Shown: positions 1-6,938 of the stretch, piece after piece
Layout of the letters: each line of letters begins with the position of its first letter
How positions within the stretch are numbered: position 1 is the stretch's first letter
Assembly: GCA_964574865.1 (NCBI GenBank)
Contig: CAZNOT010000002.1
Coordinates: 1 to 54,421 of the forward strand
Reading direction: 5' to 3'
Source: DATDYW01 sp964574865
Lineage (GTDB): Bacteria > Patescibacteriota > Minisyncoccia > Phycocordibacterales > JAACPR01
DNA: 54,421 bases
The notes under the pieces: generated by a model
The model's database searches: none
Told to the model about the DNA's origin: nothing
The model's input: the letters and a program-made list of their open reading frames with translations, nothing else
Program-made: the position numbers and the translations under genes

Positions 1-17
1 CGCGAGGCGGGGTCGCG
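1..17 (+). repeat. Partial copy of the tRNA-linked repeat
   Basis: These 17 bases are identical to 2798-2814, the distal end of the repeat behind tRNA-Arg, and 12 of them are shared on the opposite strand with the copy behind tRNA-Trp (53207-53218). The rest of the element, if present, lies left of the window, so a tRNA gene just upstream is a reasonable prediction. The match is short and GC-rich, so chance or a shared low-complexity word cannot be excluded. Confidence 0.45.
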
Positions 18-73
18 ACCGAGGCGAGCGACGGCGAGCCGAGAGTTGTGACCGAATCCCTCCCGCCCCGCGC

Positions 74-79
74 TACAAT
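74..79 (+). promoter_or_regulatory. -10 box TACAAT next to the start codon
   Basis: TACAAT lies 7 nt before ATG 87. Transcription would start at or within one or two bases of the start codon, giving a leaderless mRNA. No Shine-Dalgarno sequence is present between the box and the ATG. Confidence 0.6.
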
Positions 80-86
80 TCCCCCC

Positions 87-494
87 ATGACGCAAACAAT
101 TCTCGCCTACCTCGCCTCGCTCGCCTCGCTCGTCGCCGTCGACTCCGTCTGGCTCAAGCTCGCCTACCGCGCCCTCTACCAGCCGCGCCTGGGGCACCTC
201 TTCGCCGCCGCGCCGTCGTGGCTGCCGATCGTCCTCTTCTACCTCCTCTACGCCGGCGGCGTGACGCTCTTCGCCGCGATGCCCGCGCTCCGCGAGAACG
301 CGCCGCTCCAGCGCGCGTTCCTCCTCGGCGCCGCGCTCGGGCTCGTCGCCTACGGCACCTACGACCTCACCAACCAGGCGACGATGAAGGCCTGGCCGGC
401 GATCGTCACCGTCATCGACCTCGCCTGGGGCGCGCTCCTGACCGGCCTCGCCGCCACCGCCGCCGTCTGGGTCGCCCGCCGCCTCGGCCGCTAG
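87..494 (+). CDS. DUF2177 family membrane protein
   Basis: A 135-residue protein with about four hydrophobic segments (roughly residues 4-25, 45-68, 72-95 and 108-130). The D-S-V-W-L-K pattern near residue 18 and the G-T-Y-D-L-T-N motif near residue 91 match the DUF2177 family. The ATG at 87 is preferred over an upstream GTG at 48 because a -10 box sits between them. The gene ends 4 nt before a DUF1295 gene. In other bacteria these two families often sit with cyclopropane-fatty-acid-synthase-like methyltransferases, which suggests a role in membrane lipid modification, but this is inference from context; the family itself has no assigned reaction. Confidence 0.8.
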   Translation: MTQTILAYLASLASLVAVDSVWLKLAYRALYQPRLGHLFAAAPSWLPIVLFYLLYAGGVTLFAAMPALRENAPLQRAFLLGAALGLVAYGTYDLTNQATMKAWPAIVTVIDLAWGALLTGLAATAAVWVARRLGR

Positions 495-498
495 CCGT

Positions 499-1287
499 AT
501 GCTGAGCCTCCTCCTGCCGGCCTTCTCCGCCGCCGCGCTCGCGGTCGGGGCGTACATGCTCGCCTGGTACGCCGTCTCGCTCGCGATCCGCCGCGCCGAC
601 GTGGCCGACACCGCGTGGGGCCTCGGGTTCGCGCTCGCCGCCGGCGCGGCGATCCTCGCGACGGGCGGCTTCGCGCCGGACCGCGCGTCGCTCCTCTTCG
701 CGCTCGTCGCGGTCTGGGGCCTGCGCCTCTCGTGGCACATCTCGTCCCGTAACCGGCGCAAGCCCGAGGACGCCCGCTACCGCGCCTGGCGCGAGTCGTG
801 GGGCAAGACGTTCTGGTGGCGCTCGCTGCTCCAGATTTTCACGCTGCAGGGCGCGCTCCTCCTCGCGGTGGTCTCGCCGGTGATCGTCGTCGCCGCCGCC
901 CGCGGCGGCGCGCTCGGCTGGCTCGACGCGGCCGGCGCCCTCGTGTGGCTCGTCGGGTTCCTGTTCGAGTCTGTCGGCGACGCGCAGCTCCGCGCGTACC
1001 TGCGGCAGGATCCGGCCACCCGGCCGCCCGTCCTCGACCGCGGCCTCTGGCGCTACACCCGCCACCCGAACTACTTCGGCGAGGTGACGCAGTGGTGGGG
1101 GGTCTGGCTCGTGGCGCTCGCCGTGCCCGGCGGCTGGCTGGGCGTCCTCGGGCCGCTCGCCATCTCGTTCCTCATCCTCAAGGTCTCCGGCATCCCGATG
1201 CTCGAGCGCGCCTTCGCCGGCAACCCCGCCTTCGAGGAGTACAAGAAGAGAACCAGCGCGTTCTTCCCGCTGCCGCCGCGGGGGTAA
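499..1287 (+). CDS. DUF1295 family membrane protein (steroid reductase-like fold)
   Basis: A 262-residue polytopic membrane protein. The C-terminal third carries the family signature: R-Y-T-R-H-P-N-Y-F-G-E near residues 185-196, then a tryptophan-rich segment, the conserved S-G-I-P-M-L-E and a terminal Y-K-x-R-T-S-x-F-F-P. These place it in DUF1295, related to the 3-oxo-5-alpha-steroid 4-dehydrogenase and isoprenylcysteine methyltransferase fold. The family is expected to act on lipid-like substrates in the membrane with NAD(P)H, but the substrate is unknown. It starts 4 nt after the DUF2177 gene and is probably co-transcribed with it. The start ATG is the first in frame after that stop. Confidence 0.85.
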   Translation: MLSLLLPAFSAAALAVGAYMLAWYAVSLAIRRADVADTAWGLGFALAAGAAILATGGFAPDRASLLFALVAVWGLRLSWHISSRNRRKPEDARYRAWRESWGKTFWWRSLLQIFTLQGALLLAVVSPVIVVAAARGGALGWLDAAGALVWLVGFLFESVGDAQLRAYLRQDPATRPPVLDRGLWRYTRHPNYFGEVTQWWGVWLVALAVPGGWLGVLGPLAISFLILKVSGIPMLERAFAGNPAFEEYKKRTSAFFPLPPRG

Positions 1288-1299
1288 GTTATTGCTCTG

Positions 1300-1566
1300 G
1301 TGGACGTCTATCTTCTCCGCTGTGCTGATGATTCCCTCTACTGCGGCATCGCGCAGGATTTAAAGAAACGGGTGGGGGAGCACAACGGAGACGTAGGATC
1401 GAAGCGCGGGGCGAAGTACACGCGGAGCCGGCGGCCGGTAGAGTTGGTGTGGTCGAAGCGGTTCAGGACGAAGTCGGCGGCGATGCGGGTGGAGGCGGCG
1501 ATGAAAAAACTGTCGCGGGCCGAGAAGCTCGCGCTGATCGCCAAATCTCGAGGCGAGAAAAAATGA
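1300..1566 (+). CDS. GIY-YIG nuclease superfamily protein
   Basis: An 88-residue single-domain protein of the UPF0213/YhbQ type. The N-terminal V-Y-L-L-R-C-A-D plus S-L-Y-C-G-I form the two GIY-YIG strands (V-Y-L and Y-C-G). The conserved Arg of R-V-x-E-H-N is near residue 25, and A-K-Y-T-R-x-R-R-P-V-E-L-V follows near residue 41. It starts with GTG. A possible -10 box TAAGTT (1285-1290) overlaps the TAA stop of the preceding gene and lies 9 nt from the GTG. Such short proteins are thought to act in DNA repair or processing, and the exact substrate is not known. Confidence 0.85.
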   Translation: MDVYLLRCADDSLYCGIAQDLKKRVGEHNGDVGSKRGAKYTRSRRPVELVWSKRFRTKSAAMRVEAAMKKLSRAEKLALIAKSRGEKK

Positions 1567-1663
1567 GACGCTCGCCGGAACTTCCGCCGGGCGTGGTCGG
1601 CGTGGTGACGGCGCCGGTTTCCACAGGGGTGGCGCCCGAGCTCGCGAGGCGAGCGTGGGCCGG

Positions 1664-1672
1664 TGCTAGAAT
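1664..1672 (+). promoter_or_regulatory. Extended -10 box (TGC TAGAAT)
   Basis: TGCTAGAAT is the commonest form of the extended -10 in this window (also at 9169-9177). Here it lies 36 nt before ATG 1709, so the small-protein mRNA would have a leader of about 30 nt. Confidence 0.5.
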
Positions 1673-1708
1673 TTCCGACGACCGTATTTCTAAAACAAAA
1701 CGCACGCA

Positions 1709-1861
1709 ATGAAACCTTCCGTCTGGCTCCTTTTCGCGGCCGTCGTCTCGCTCGGCATCTCGGTCTACTTCTGGAACGCCGGGAACCTCCAGCTCGCCAC
1801 CTTCATCGGCCTCTGGGTTCCGTCTCTGCTCTCGCTCGCGACCTACGCCAAGACCCGCTAG
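1709..1861 (+). CDS. Small two-helix membrane protein, hypothetical
   Basis: A 50-residue protein beginning M-K-P-S-V-W-L-L-F. Two hydrophobic stretches (about residues 5-22 and 29-45) are separated by F-W-N-A-G-N-L, so a helical hairpin in the membrane is likely. It has its own upstream -10 box and is followed 20 nt later by a clear intrinsic terminator, so it appears to be a real monocistronic gene. No function can be assigned. Small proteins of this look are common in Parcubacteria. Confidence 0.65.
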   Translation: MKPSVWLLFAAVVSLGISVYFWNAGNLQLATFIGLWVPSLLSLATYAKTR

Positions 1862-1881
1862 CTCGATTCGCCCGACTCACG

Positions 1882-1910
1882 AAAACCGCCGCGAGGCGGT
1901 TTTCGCTTTT
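1882..1910 (+). terminator. Intrinsic terminator
   Basis: A 9-bp perfect stem (1882-1890 with 1895-1903) closes the GCGA loop. The stem ends in AAAA/TTTT and a further T-run follows at 1907-1910. It terminates the small membrane-protein gene. Confidence 0.8.
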
Positions 1911-1930
1911 CGGCGCGCTAAAATCTCCGC

Positions 1931-2470
1931 GTGCCATTTGCCCACACGGTTCGCCGGTCGGCGCGGGCGCGGAACCTGCGCCTCACCGTCTACCCGGACG
2001 GGCGCGTCGTGCTGACGGTGCCGCGCCGCGCGAGCGAGCGCGCCGCGCAGAAATTTCTCGCGGCGAAGTCTCCCTGGGTCGAGGCGACAATCGAGCGGCT
2101 CGCGAAGCTCCCGCCGCCCCTGGTGCCGAAAGGTGGGCGCCGCGAGTACCTGGCGCGAAAGGGAGAGGCGCGAGCGCTCGCGGCGCGGCTCCTCGCAGAG
2201 TGGAACAAAATTTACGGCTTCACGTGGAGCCGCGTCGCGATTCGCAACCAGAAGAGCCGCTGGGGCTCCTGCTCGCGGCGGGGGAACCTCAACTTCAACT
2301 ACCGCATTGTGCACCTGCCGCCGCGCCTCGCGGACTACCTCGTCGTGCACGAGCTGTGCCACCTGGCGCACATGAACCACGGCCCGCGGTTCTGGGCCGA
2401 GGTCGCGCGGGCGCTGCCGGACTACCGCGAGCTCCGCGCGGCTCTCCGGATTGGCCGGCGGATCGATTAG
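1931..2470 (+). CDS. YgjP-like zinc metallopeptidase (DUF45)
   Basis: A 179-residue protein of the YgjP/M48-like family. The zinc motif H-E-L-C-H is at residues 140-144, with a third ligand His at 150 (H-M-N-H-G-P-R-F-W). The family signature K-S-R-W-G-S-C-S at 108-115 and N-F-N-Y-R-I-V at 121-127 precede it. It starts with GTG, exactly 6 nt after a TAAAAT -10 box (1919-1924), so the message should be leaderless and no earlier start is possible. It is predicted to be cytoplasmic. The biological substrate is unknown; the gene is often next to helicase or restriction genes elsewhere but is alone here. Confidence 0.9.
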   Translation: MPFAHTVRRSARARNLRLTVYPDGRVVLTVPRRASERAAQKFLAAKSPWVEATIERLAKLPPPLVPKGGRREYLARKGEARALAARLLAEWNKIYGFTWSRVAIRNQKSRWGSCSRRGNLNFNYRIVHLPPRLADYLVVHELCHLAHMNHGPRFWAEVARALPDYRELRAALRIGRRID

Positions 2471-2598
2471 CGACCGCTGGAGGCGGGCGTAAAATTCCGG
2501 GCGCGGGTACTCGCGTCCGAAAGGCTGTTTTCGCCGCCGCGCGATTTTCGCGCTTAGCGGCCGGCGCCTGTTTCTGGTAGAAAACGCAGGCCCCGCGC

Positions 2599-2670
2599 GC
2601 TCCCATCGTTCAATGGATAGGACACTGGCCTCCGAAGCTGGAGATGTAGGTTCGATTCCTACTGGGAGCA
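2599..2670 (+). tRNA. tRNA-Arg (anticodon CCG)
   Basis: A full cloverleaf: acceptor GCTCCCA (2599-2605) pairs with TGGGAGC (2663-2669). The anticodon loop is CTCCGAA with anticodon CCG. The T arm is GTAGG-TTCGATT-CCTAC. The discriminator is A and the CCA end is not encoded. A -10-like TAGAAA lies at 2578-2583. The tRNA reads Arg codon CGG. Confidence 0.95.
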
Positions 2671-2677
2671 CAAAAAA

Positions 2678-2709
2678 GAAACCCCGCCTCAAGCGGGCGG
2701 TTTCTTTTT
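2678..2709 (+). terminator. Intrinsic terminator of tRNA-Arg
   Basis: A hairpin with a CCCGC/GCGGG core and an outer GAAAC/GTTTC arm (small bulges between) is followed by TTTTT. It lies 8 nt after the tRNA. Confidence 0.75.
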
Positions 2710-2711
2710 GG

Positions 2712-2809
2712 CGCTCCCAGGGAAGGTGCCCGCGCACCTTCCGGGTAGGAATCGAAAGCCGCAGCGATGTTCGGCCCGCGGCTCTGCCGGGACGAACCGC
2801 GAGGCGGGG
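2712..2809 (+). repeat. tRNA-linked repeat with inverted tRNA-Arg 3' end
   Basis: Directly after the tRNA terminator comes GCTCCCAG (2713-2720), the reverse complement of the tRNA acceptor 3' strand. Next is a hairpin insert with a 9-bp stem (2721-2729 with 2734-2742), then GTAGGAATCGAA (2745-2756), the reverse complement of the T loop and 3' T stem. A 28-bp constant sequence (2748-2775) follows that is identical, on the other strand, at 53231-53258. A second shared block, 2793-2809, equals the complement of 53207-53223. The two constant blocks can form a hairpin (GTTCG/CGAAC). The copy is broken exactly at the acceptor/T-stem junction, as in the copy behind tRNA-Trp. Confidence 0.85.
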
Positions 2810-2822
2810 TCGCGGGTACTTT

Positions 2823-2864
2823 GCCGTTTGGGATCCGTTCGAGAGTTAGAGGATTCCAAACGGC
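2823..2864. repeat. 14-bp inverted repeat with T-loop-like centre
   Basis: 2823-2836 pairs with 2851-2864 with one G-T wobble. The 14-nt loop starts GTTCGAGA, again resembling a tRNA T loop. It lies between the inverted and the direct copy of the tRNA-Arg 3' end, in a 361-nt stretch (2671-3031) that has no gene. Confidence 0.6.
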
Positions 2865-2880
2865 TCAGTAACCCGTGACT

Positions 2881-2898
2881 GATTCCTGCTGGGAGCAC
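2881..2898 (+). repeat. Direct copy of tRNA-Arg 3' end
   Basis: 17 of 18 bases match tRNA positions 2654-2671 (T-loop end, T stem, acceptor, first flanking base). A direct repeat of a tRNA 3' end is what an integrase attachment site leaves, but only about 210 bp separate the copies and no integrase is present. Confidence 0.7.
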
Positions 2899-3016
2899 GC
2901 CAAATCGACCCAATGATCCGTGGCCGATTCCCAAACCAATCAAACGGCCTCCGGCCCCACTCGTAATTTTCGCAATTGCGACCTGGGCTGACGGTAAGGA
3001 ACCAATAATTTTCTGC

Positions 3017-3022
3017 TAAACT
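3017..3022 (+). promoter_or_regulatory. -10 box TAAACT (extended TGC)
   Basis: TAAACT with TGC before it lies 9 nt upstream of ATG 3032, predicting a leader of only 2-3 nt. Confidence 0.55.
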
Positions 3023-3031
3023 TGTCCCGCC

Positions 3032-3496
3032 ATGAAGAAAATCCTTTCCGCCCTCGCCGCCGCCGCGCTGCTCGTCCCGTCGGTATCGTTCGCCGCGCCG
3101 GCGTTTCGGCTCATCGATTCGTCCGTCGTCGCGGCTAAACCCGAGATCGTCTCGTTCGTCGCCGCTGAAGATTCCCACGACCTCAGCTGGGAGGCGGCCG
3201 GCGCTGGCCTGCTCGAACTCTCGGTCCGCTGCAGGGGCGGCGCGCGGATGAGCGTCGACCACGAGGACGGCACCGTCTCCTACGTGCAGTGCGACGGGAA
3301 GCTCCACCCAGCCTACCGGTTCGAATCCGAGGTTGGCCAGACGGCCGACGTGGCGCTCCAGGTCACCGGCGACAAGGCGGTGAAGGTCTACACGATTCTG
3401 AAGATCTACCAGGACAAGGACGGCAAGAAGGGGAAGCTCGCGGATAAGGCGAAGGTCAACCTGACCGTCGCGCCGGAAACGGAGGACGAAGAGTAG
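3032..3496 (+). CDS. Secreted protein, hypothetical
   Basis: A 154-residue protein. Residues 1-21 form a Sec signal peptide (M-K-K, a leucine/alanine core, and a likely cleavage after S-F-A-A). The mature part is mostly beta-strand-like with two cysteines (about residues 67 and 88) that could form a disulphide, and it ends in an acidic tail. This is consistent with an exported immunoglobulin-like or bacterial pre-peptidase-like domain, but no family was recognised. It is monocistronic: a promoter lies directly upstream and a terminator-like hairpin follows in front of the convergent comF. Confidence 0.75.
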   Translation: MKKILSALAAAALLVPSVSFAAPAFRLIDSSVVAAKPEIVSFVAAEDSHDLSWEAAGAGLLELSVRCRGGARMSVDHEDGTVSYVQCDGKLHPAYRFESEVGQTADVALQVTGDKAVKVYTILKIYQDKDGKKGKLADKAKVNLTVAPETEDEE

Positions 3497-3575
3497 CGGC
3501 CGGGTAGGGCGAGCTGTGAGAATTTGCCCGCTCGGTCTAGCGGGTTCCGAAAATGTGCCGCCAGCCGCGCGCTCT

Positions 3576-3600
3576 AGCCGCGCCTGCGGCTTTCCTCTTT
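3576..3600 (+). terminator. Terminator between convergent genes
   Basis: AGCCGC (3576-3581) pairs with GCGGCT (3586-3591) and is followed by TTCCTCTTT. A weaker hairpin (CCCGCT/AGCGGG) sits at 3527-3544. Together they close the secreted-protein transcript. Confidence 0.5.
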
Positions 3601-4277
3601 CACGCGCGCGCCATCGAGAACATTCCGACGGCCACCGCGCCGGCCTTCCGCAGCGCCGCGCGGCACGCGCGCAGCGTGGCGCCCGTCGTCGCCACGTCGT
3701 CGACGAGCGCAACGGCGTGGCCGCGCACGATCGATTCATCAGCCGCGAACGCGTCGCGTAGGTTACCGAGCCGCGCCGCGCGGGCGAGCTTGGCCTGCTT
3801 CGGCGTCTCGCGTACTTTGCGCAGGGCGCCTGGCGCGTACCGGGCGACATTCGGCGCGAGCGCCGCGAGAACCCCTTCGCAGAGGAGCTCCGTCTGGCTG
3901 TACCCGCGCTCGCGCCGGCTGGCAGGGGAGAGCGGCACCGGCACGATTAATGTCTCGGCGCGCCGCCCGGCTTCTTCCCGCTCTCCGATCCAGGCGAGAA
4001 CGCCTTCGGCTAGAAGCGCGCCGACGCCGGCAGCCGCCCCGCGGCTCCGCGATTCCTTCACGAGGAGCGTGAGCCGGGCCGCCAGAGGGTCGTCGTACGC
4101 GAAGAGCGCGTGTATCGGGAGCGCTGGGTCGGGGAGCGGCGCGCGAATTGCCGCGCGGAGCGCTTCGGGCGGGCACCGCTCGAGCAGCCGGTCGATCTCC
4201 GCGCGCGGAAAAAACGCATCGGCGACGGCGCGCCCCGCGCCTCTCTTCGGCCCGATTGTCGCCGCCGTCGTTCTCAC
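3600..4277 (-). CDS. comF: ComF family phosphoribosyltransferase-like protein
   Basis: A 225-residue protein. The second half holds the ComF signature: V-P-V-P-L-S-P-A-S-R-R-E-R-G-Y-S-Q near residues 112-128 and the PRPP-binding loop V-A-L-V-D-D-V-A-T-T-G-A-T-L near residues 188-201. The N-terminal zinc-finger cysteines of many ComF proteins are absent. ComF is needed for natural transformation in several bacteria, where it works with DNA-uptake machinery. Here it is divergent from, and about 100 nt from, the type IV pilus cluster, which fits a competence role. The GTG start is the first reasonable start in frame, and a slightly different start is possible. Confidence 0.85.
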   Translation of the reverse strand: MRTTAATIGPKRGAGRAVADAFFPRAEIDRLLERCPPEALRAAIRAPLPDPALPIHALFAYDDPLAARLTLLVKESRSRGAAAGVGALLAEGVLAWIGEREEAGRRAETLIVPVPLSPASRRERGYSQTELLCEGVLAALAPNVARYAPGALRKVRETPKQAKLARAARLGNLRDAFAADESIVRGHAVALVDDVATTGATLRACRAALRKAGAVAVGMFSMARA

Positions 4278-4358
4278 CGGCGCACCGTACCGCGCCGCGA
4301 ATCACGCCGCGGTAAGCCCGCCGCGAGCTGTGAATAAAGGTCGTCGTGGAACCTCGCG

Positions 4359-4367
4359 TGATATACT
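4359..4367 (+). promoter_or_regulatory. Extended -10 box of the pilus cluster (TGA TATACT)
   Basis: TATACT at 4362-4367, with TG two bases earlier, lies 12 nt before the pilM ATG. No -35 box is visible at the usual distance. Confidence 0.6.
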
Positions 4368-4379
4368 CGCGGCGCTCCG

Positions 4380-5483
4380 ATGCTCGAGAGAATCAGCGAA
4401 TTCGCGAAGGGAATCTTTGGCGAGAAACGTCAGAGCGTTCTCGGCGTGGACATAGGATCGTCCTCCGCGAAGGTCGTGCAGCTCCGCAAGGAGCGCGGCC
4501 GCGCAATCCTCGAAACCTACGGCGAGCTCGCCCTCGGACCTTACGGCCAGGTCGAGGTTGGTCGCGCGGTGAAGCTCTCGCCCGAGAAGGTTGCCGAGGC
4601 GGTCAAGGATTTGCTCAAGGAAGCCAGCGTCTCGACCGCCGACTCCGCGCTCACCGTGCCAATGCGCTCGTCGATGACGACGGTCATTACCGTGCCGACC
4701 TACGACGACGATCGCCTCAAGATGATGGTGCCGCTCGAGGCCCGCAAGTACATCCCCGTGCCGATGTCGCAGGTGACCCTCGACTGGTTCAAGATCCCGA
4801 AGCCCGAAATCGAGGAGGCCGACGCGGCGCGGCGCGGCCAGACCGAGGTGATGGTTGTCGCCATTCACAACGAGGCGCTCGACTCGCTCTCGCGCGTCGT
4901 CGAGGACGCGCAGCTCAACGCGTCCTTCTTCGAGATCGAGATGTTCTCGACTATCCGCGCGATCATCGACCCGTCAGAGGCGGCCGCCACGATGATTTTA
5001 GACATCGGCGCGAGCGCCACGAAGGCGTACATCGTCGAGCGCGGCGTCGTCCGCGAGTCGCACTCTATCCCGCGCGGCTCGCAGGAAATCACCCTCAGTT
5101 TCTCGAAAGCGATCGGCGTCACGGTCGACTACGCCGAGAAGCTCAAGCGGAACGCTGGCCGAAACGAGCTCCAGCAGGACCAGAAACTCAAGGAGATTGC
5201 CGATCTCGTGTTCCAGCCAATCTGGAGCGAGGCGATGACGCTCCTCCTGAGCTACCAGAAGCGCGCGCGGGCGGTCGTCTCGCGCGTCATTCTCGTCGGC
5301 GGCGGCGCGATGTTCCCAGGTCTCGCGGCCGTGGCGCAGCAGAAGCTCGGCGTCGAGGTGATCCGCGCTGACCCGTTCGCGAAGGTGTCTGCGCCGGCGT
5401 TCCTCCAGGGCGTGCTGCGCGAGAACGGCATGGCGTTTGCCGGCGCGATTGGCATCGCGCTGCGCAAGCTAGAGCTGCTTTGA
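4380..5483 (+). CDS. pilM: Type IV pilus assembly protein PilM
   Basis: A 367-residue actin-like ATPase that sits on the cytoplasmic face and binds the N-terminal tail of PilN. The phosphate-1 motif V-L-G-V-D-I-G-S-S-S-A-K is at about residues 20-31. The second nucleotide motif M-I-L-D-I-G-A-S-A-T-K is near residues 204-214, and the adenosine motif I-L-V-G-G-G-A-M-F-P-G-L is near residues 304-315. Length is normal for PilM. It opens the pilus cluster, in the usual order pilM-pilN-pilO, with its own -10 box 12 nt upstream. Confidence 0.95.
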   Translation: MLERISEFAKGIFGEKRQSVLGVDIGSSSAKVVQLRKERGRAILETYGELALGPYGQVEVGRAVKLSPEKVAEAVKDLLKEASVSTADSALTVPMRSSMTTVITVPTYDDDRLKMMVPLEARKYIPVPMSQVTLDWFKIPKPEIEEADAARRGQTEVMVVAIHNEALDSLSRVVEDAQLNASFFEIEMFSTIRAIIDPSEAAATMILDIGASATKAYIVERGVVRESHSIPRGSQEITLSFSKAIGVTVDYAEKLKRNAGRNELQQDQKLKEIADLVFQPIWSEAMTLLLSYQKRARAVVSRVILVGGGAMFPGLAAVAQQKLGVEVIRADPFAKVSAPAFLQGVLRENGMAFAGAIGIALRKLELL

Positions 5484-5590
5484 GGTTTCGTCGGCGCGCG
5501 GCGTCCCCGCGATCCCGCGCGGGATCGCCCGTGTTCGCGGCGGCCGCTCCCTGTGGATAGCTCTGGCGCGGCGAACGGGCGGGGAGAGCG

Positions 5591-5596
5591 TATAAT
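5591..5596 (+). promoter_or_regulatory. Consensus -10 box TATAAT
   Basis: A perfect TATAAT lies 12 nt before the pilN ATG, in the 125-nt gap after pilM. No TTGACA-like -35 is found 16-18 nt upstream. pilN onward can therefore be transcribed separately from pilM. Confidence 0.65.
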
Positions 5597-5608
5597 TCGT
5601 GCAAGCTA

Positions 5609-6349
5609 ATGAGCGAGGTGCAAACAACTTTCGTCCCGCGCCGCCCGCAGCTCGCGACGCCCCGCGTCGCGGCCCCGCGCGGACCAGATTTCATCGTGCT
5701 CATCGCCACGGTTTTGTTCTTCGCGTCTGCCGCCGCCGCGGGTGGCGTCTACGCGTGGCGTTGGAACCTCAACCGTGAGATCGAGAGCCAGGCCGACCAG
5801 CTCGAGAAAGTGCGCGACTCCTTCGACCCAAAGTTCATCGAGCAGGCGTCGCTCCTCAACGACCGCATCGTCGCGGCGAACAAGATTCTCGATGGCCACC
5901 TCGCGCCGACCGAGCTGTTCGACATATTCGAACAGTTCACCCTCCGCACGGTAGCTTTTCAATCTTTCACCGCGGTGCGCGGCGCGAACGGTTCGGTGGC
6001 GCTCACCGCGACCGGTGTCGGCAAGAACTTCGAGGCGGTGGTGCTCCAGTCTGACTGGTTCGGCGACGGTCCCGACGGCGACGGAGCCCGGCTCAAGGAC
6101 GTCGTATTCTCGCGCCTCGGCGAGACCGACCGCCGCGAGGCGACGTTCAATTTCTCGGCGACTATCCCCGCCGAGCGCATCCTCTTCACCCGATCCATCA
6201 CGCAGGTGCCCGCGCCGATCCAGGCCCCGGCGCAGCGCGGGGCGGCCGCTTCCTCGACCTCAACCTCGCTCGCGGCCACGTCGACTGCGCCCGCCGTGTC
6301 TACTCCGGGCGGAGTGCGCACGCCGCCGCCGGGCTCCACGACTATCTGA
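5609..6349 (+). CDS. pilN: PilN-like type IV pilus assembly protein
   Basis: A 246-residue protein with a short cytoplasmic N-terminus, one transmembrane helix (about residues 28-50), a coiled-coil segment (about 50-80) and a beta-rich periplasmic-type domain. It ends in a Ser/Thr/Pro-rich tail. The N-terminus lacks the textbook I-N-L-L-P motif that binds PilM, so the name rests on topology and position between pilM and a PilO-like gene. It is expected to form the inner-membrane alignment complex with PilM and PilO. Confidence 0.75.
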   Translation: MSEVQTTFVPRRPQLATPRVAAPRGPDFIVLIATVLFFASAAAAGGVYAWRWNLNREIESQADQLEKVRDSFDPKFIEQASLLNDRIVAANKILDGHLAPTELFDIFEQFTLRTVAFQSFTAVRGANGSVALTATGVGKNFEAVVLQSDWFGDGPDGDGARLKDVVFSRLGETDRREATFNFSATIPAERILFTRSITQVPAPIQAPAQRGAAASSTSTSLAATSTAPAVSTPGGVRTPPPGSTTI

Positions 6350-6352
6350 CAT

Positions 6353-6928
6353 ATGAAATCTCGAACCGTACCCTTCCTGATGCTCGTGCTCGCCATCGCG
6401 CTCTTCGTCGCGGTGACCTACCCCGCGTACACCGACGAGAAGGAGGGCGTGAAGGCGCTCCAGGCGAAGTTCGAGGAGAACGAGCAGACGCTCGATCTCG
6501 CCGCGCAGCTCGCCGAGAAGCGCGACGATCTGCGTAAGCGCTACTCGAAGATTAAGGACGAGGAGCGGGCGCTCCTCGCCAAGCTCCTGCCGTCGACGGT
6601 CGACAACGTTCGCTTGGTCAACGAGGTGTACGCCATGGCGCGCAAGCACGGCGTTCAGATTGGCAACGTTTCGGTCGGCGACGAGGCTTCGACCGACGCG
6701 GATAAGGGGCGACGAACCGCGGCGGCCGACGTCGCGAGCCAGTCGAGGAGCTACGGCGTCCTGCCGGTTTCCTTCGGCGCGAAGGCGTCCTACGGTAACT
6801 TCGAATCGTTCCTCCGCGACCTCGAGCTCTCGCTCCGCCTCGTCGACGTCCAATCGCTCTCGCTGAAGTCGGGGGCGACGGGCGAGTACGACTGGACGGT
6901 CAAGCTCGACACCTACTGGCTGCGCTGA
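6353..6928 (+). CDS. pilO: PilO-like type IV pilus assembly protein
   Basis: A 191-residue protein with one N-terminal membrane helix (residues 7-26), a heptad-rich coiled coil (about 30-75) and a ferredoxin-like C-terminal domain containing the typical Y-G-N-F-E-S-F-L-R-D-L-E block (about residues 144-155). It begins 3 nt after the pilN stop, so the two are co-translated in an operon. It should pair with PilN through the coiled coils. Confidence 0.85.
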   Translation: MKSRTVPFLMLVLAIALFVAVTYPAYTDEKEGVKALQAKFEENEQTLDLAAQLAEKRDDLRKRYSKIKDEERALLAKLLPSTVDNVRLVNEVYAMARKHGVQIGNVSVGDEASTDADKGRRTAAADVASQSRSYGVLPVSFGAKASYGNFESFLRDLELSLRLVDVQSLSLKSGATGEYDWTVKLDTYWLR

Positions 6929-6938
6929 CGACAAAAAC

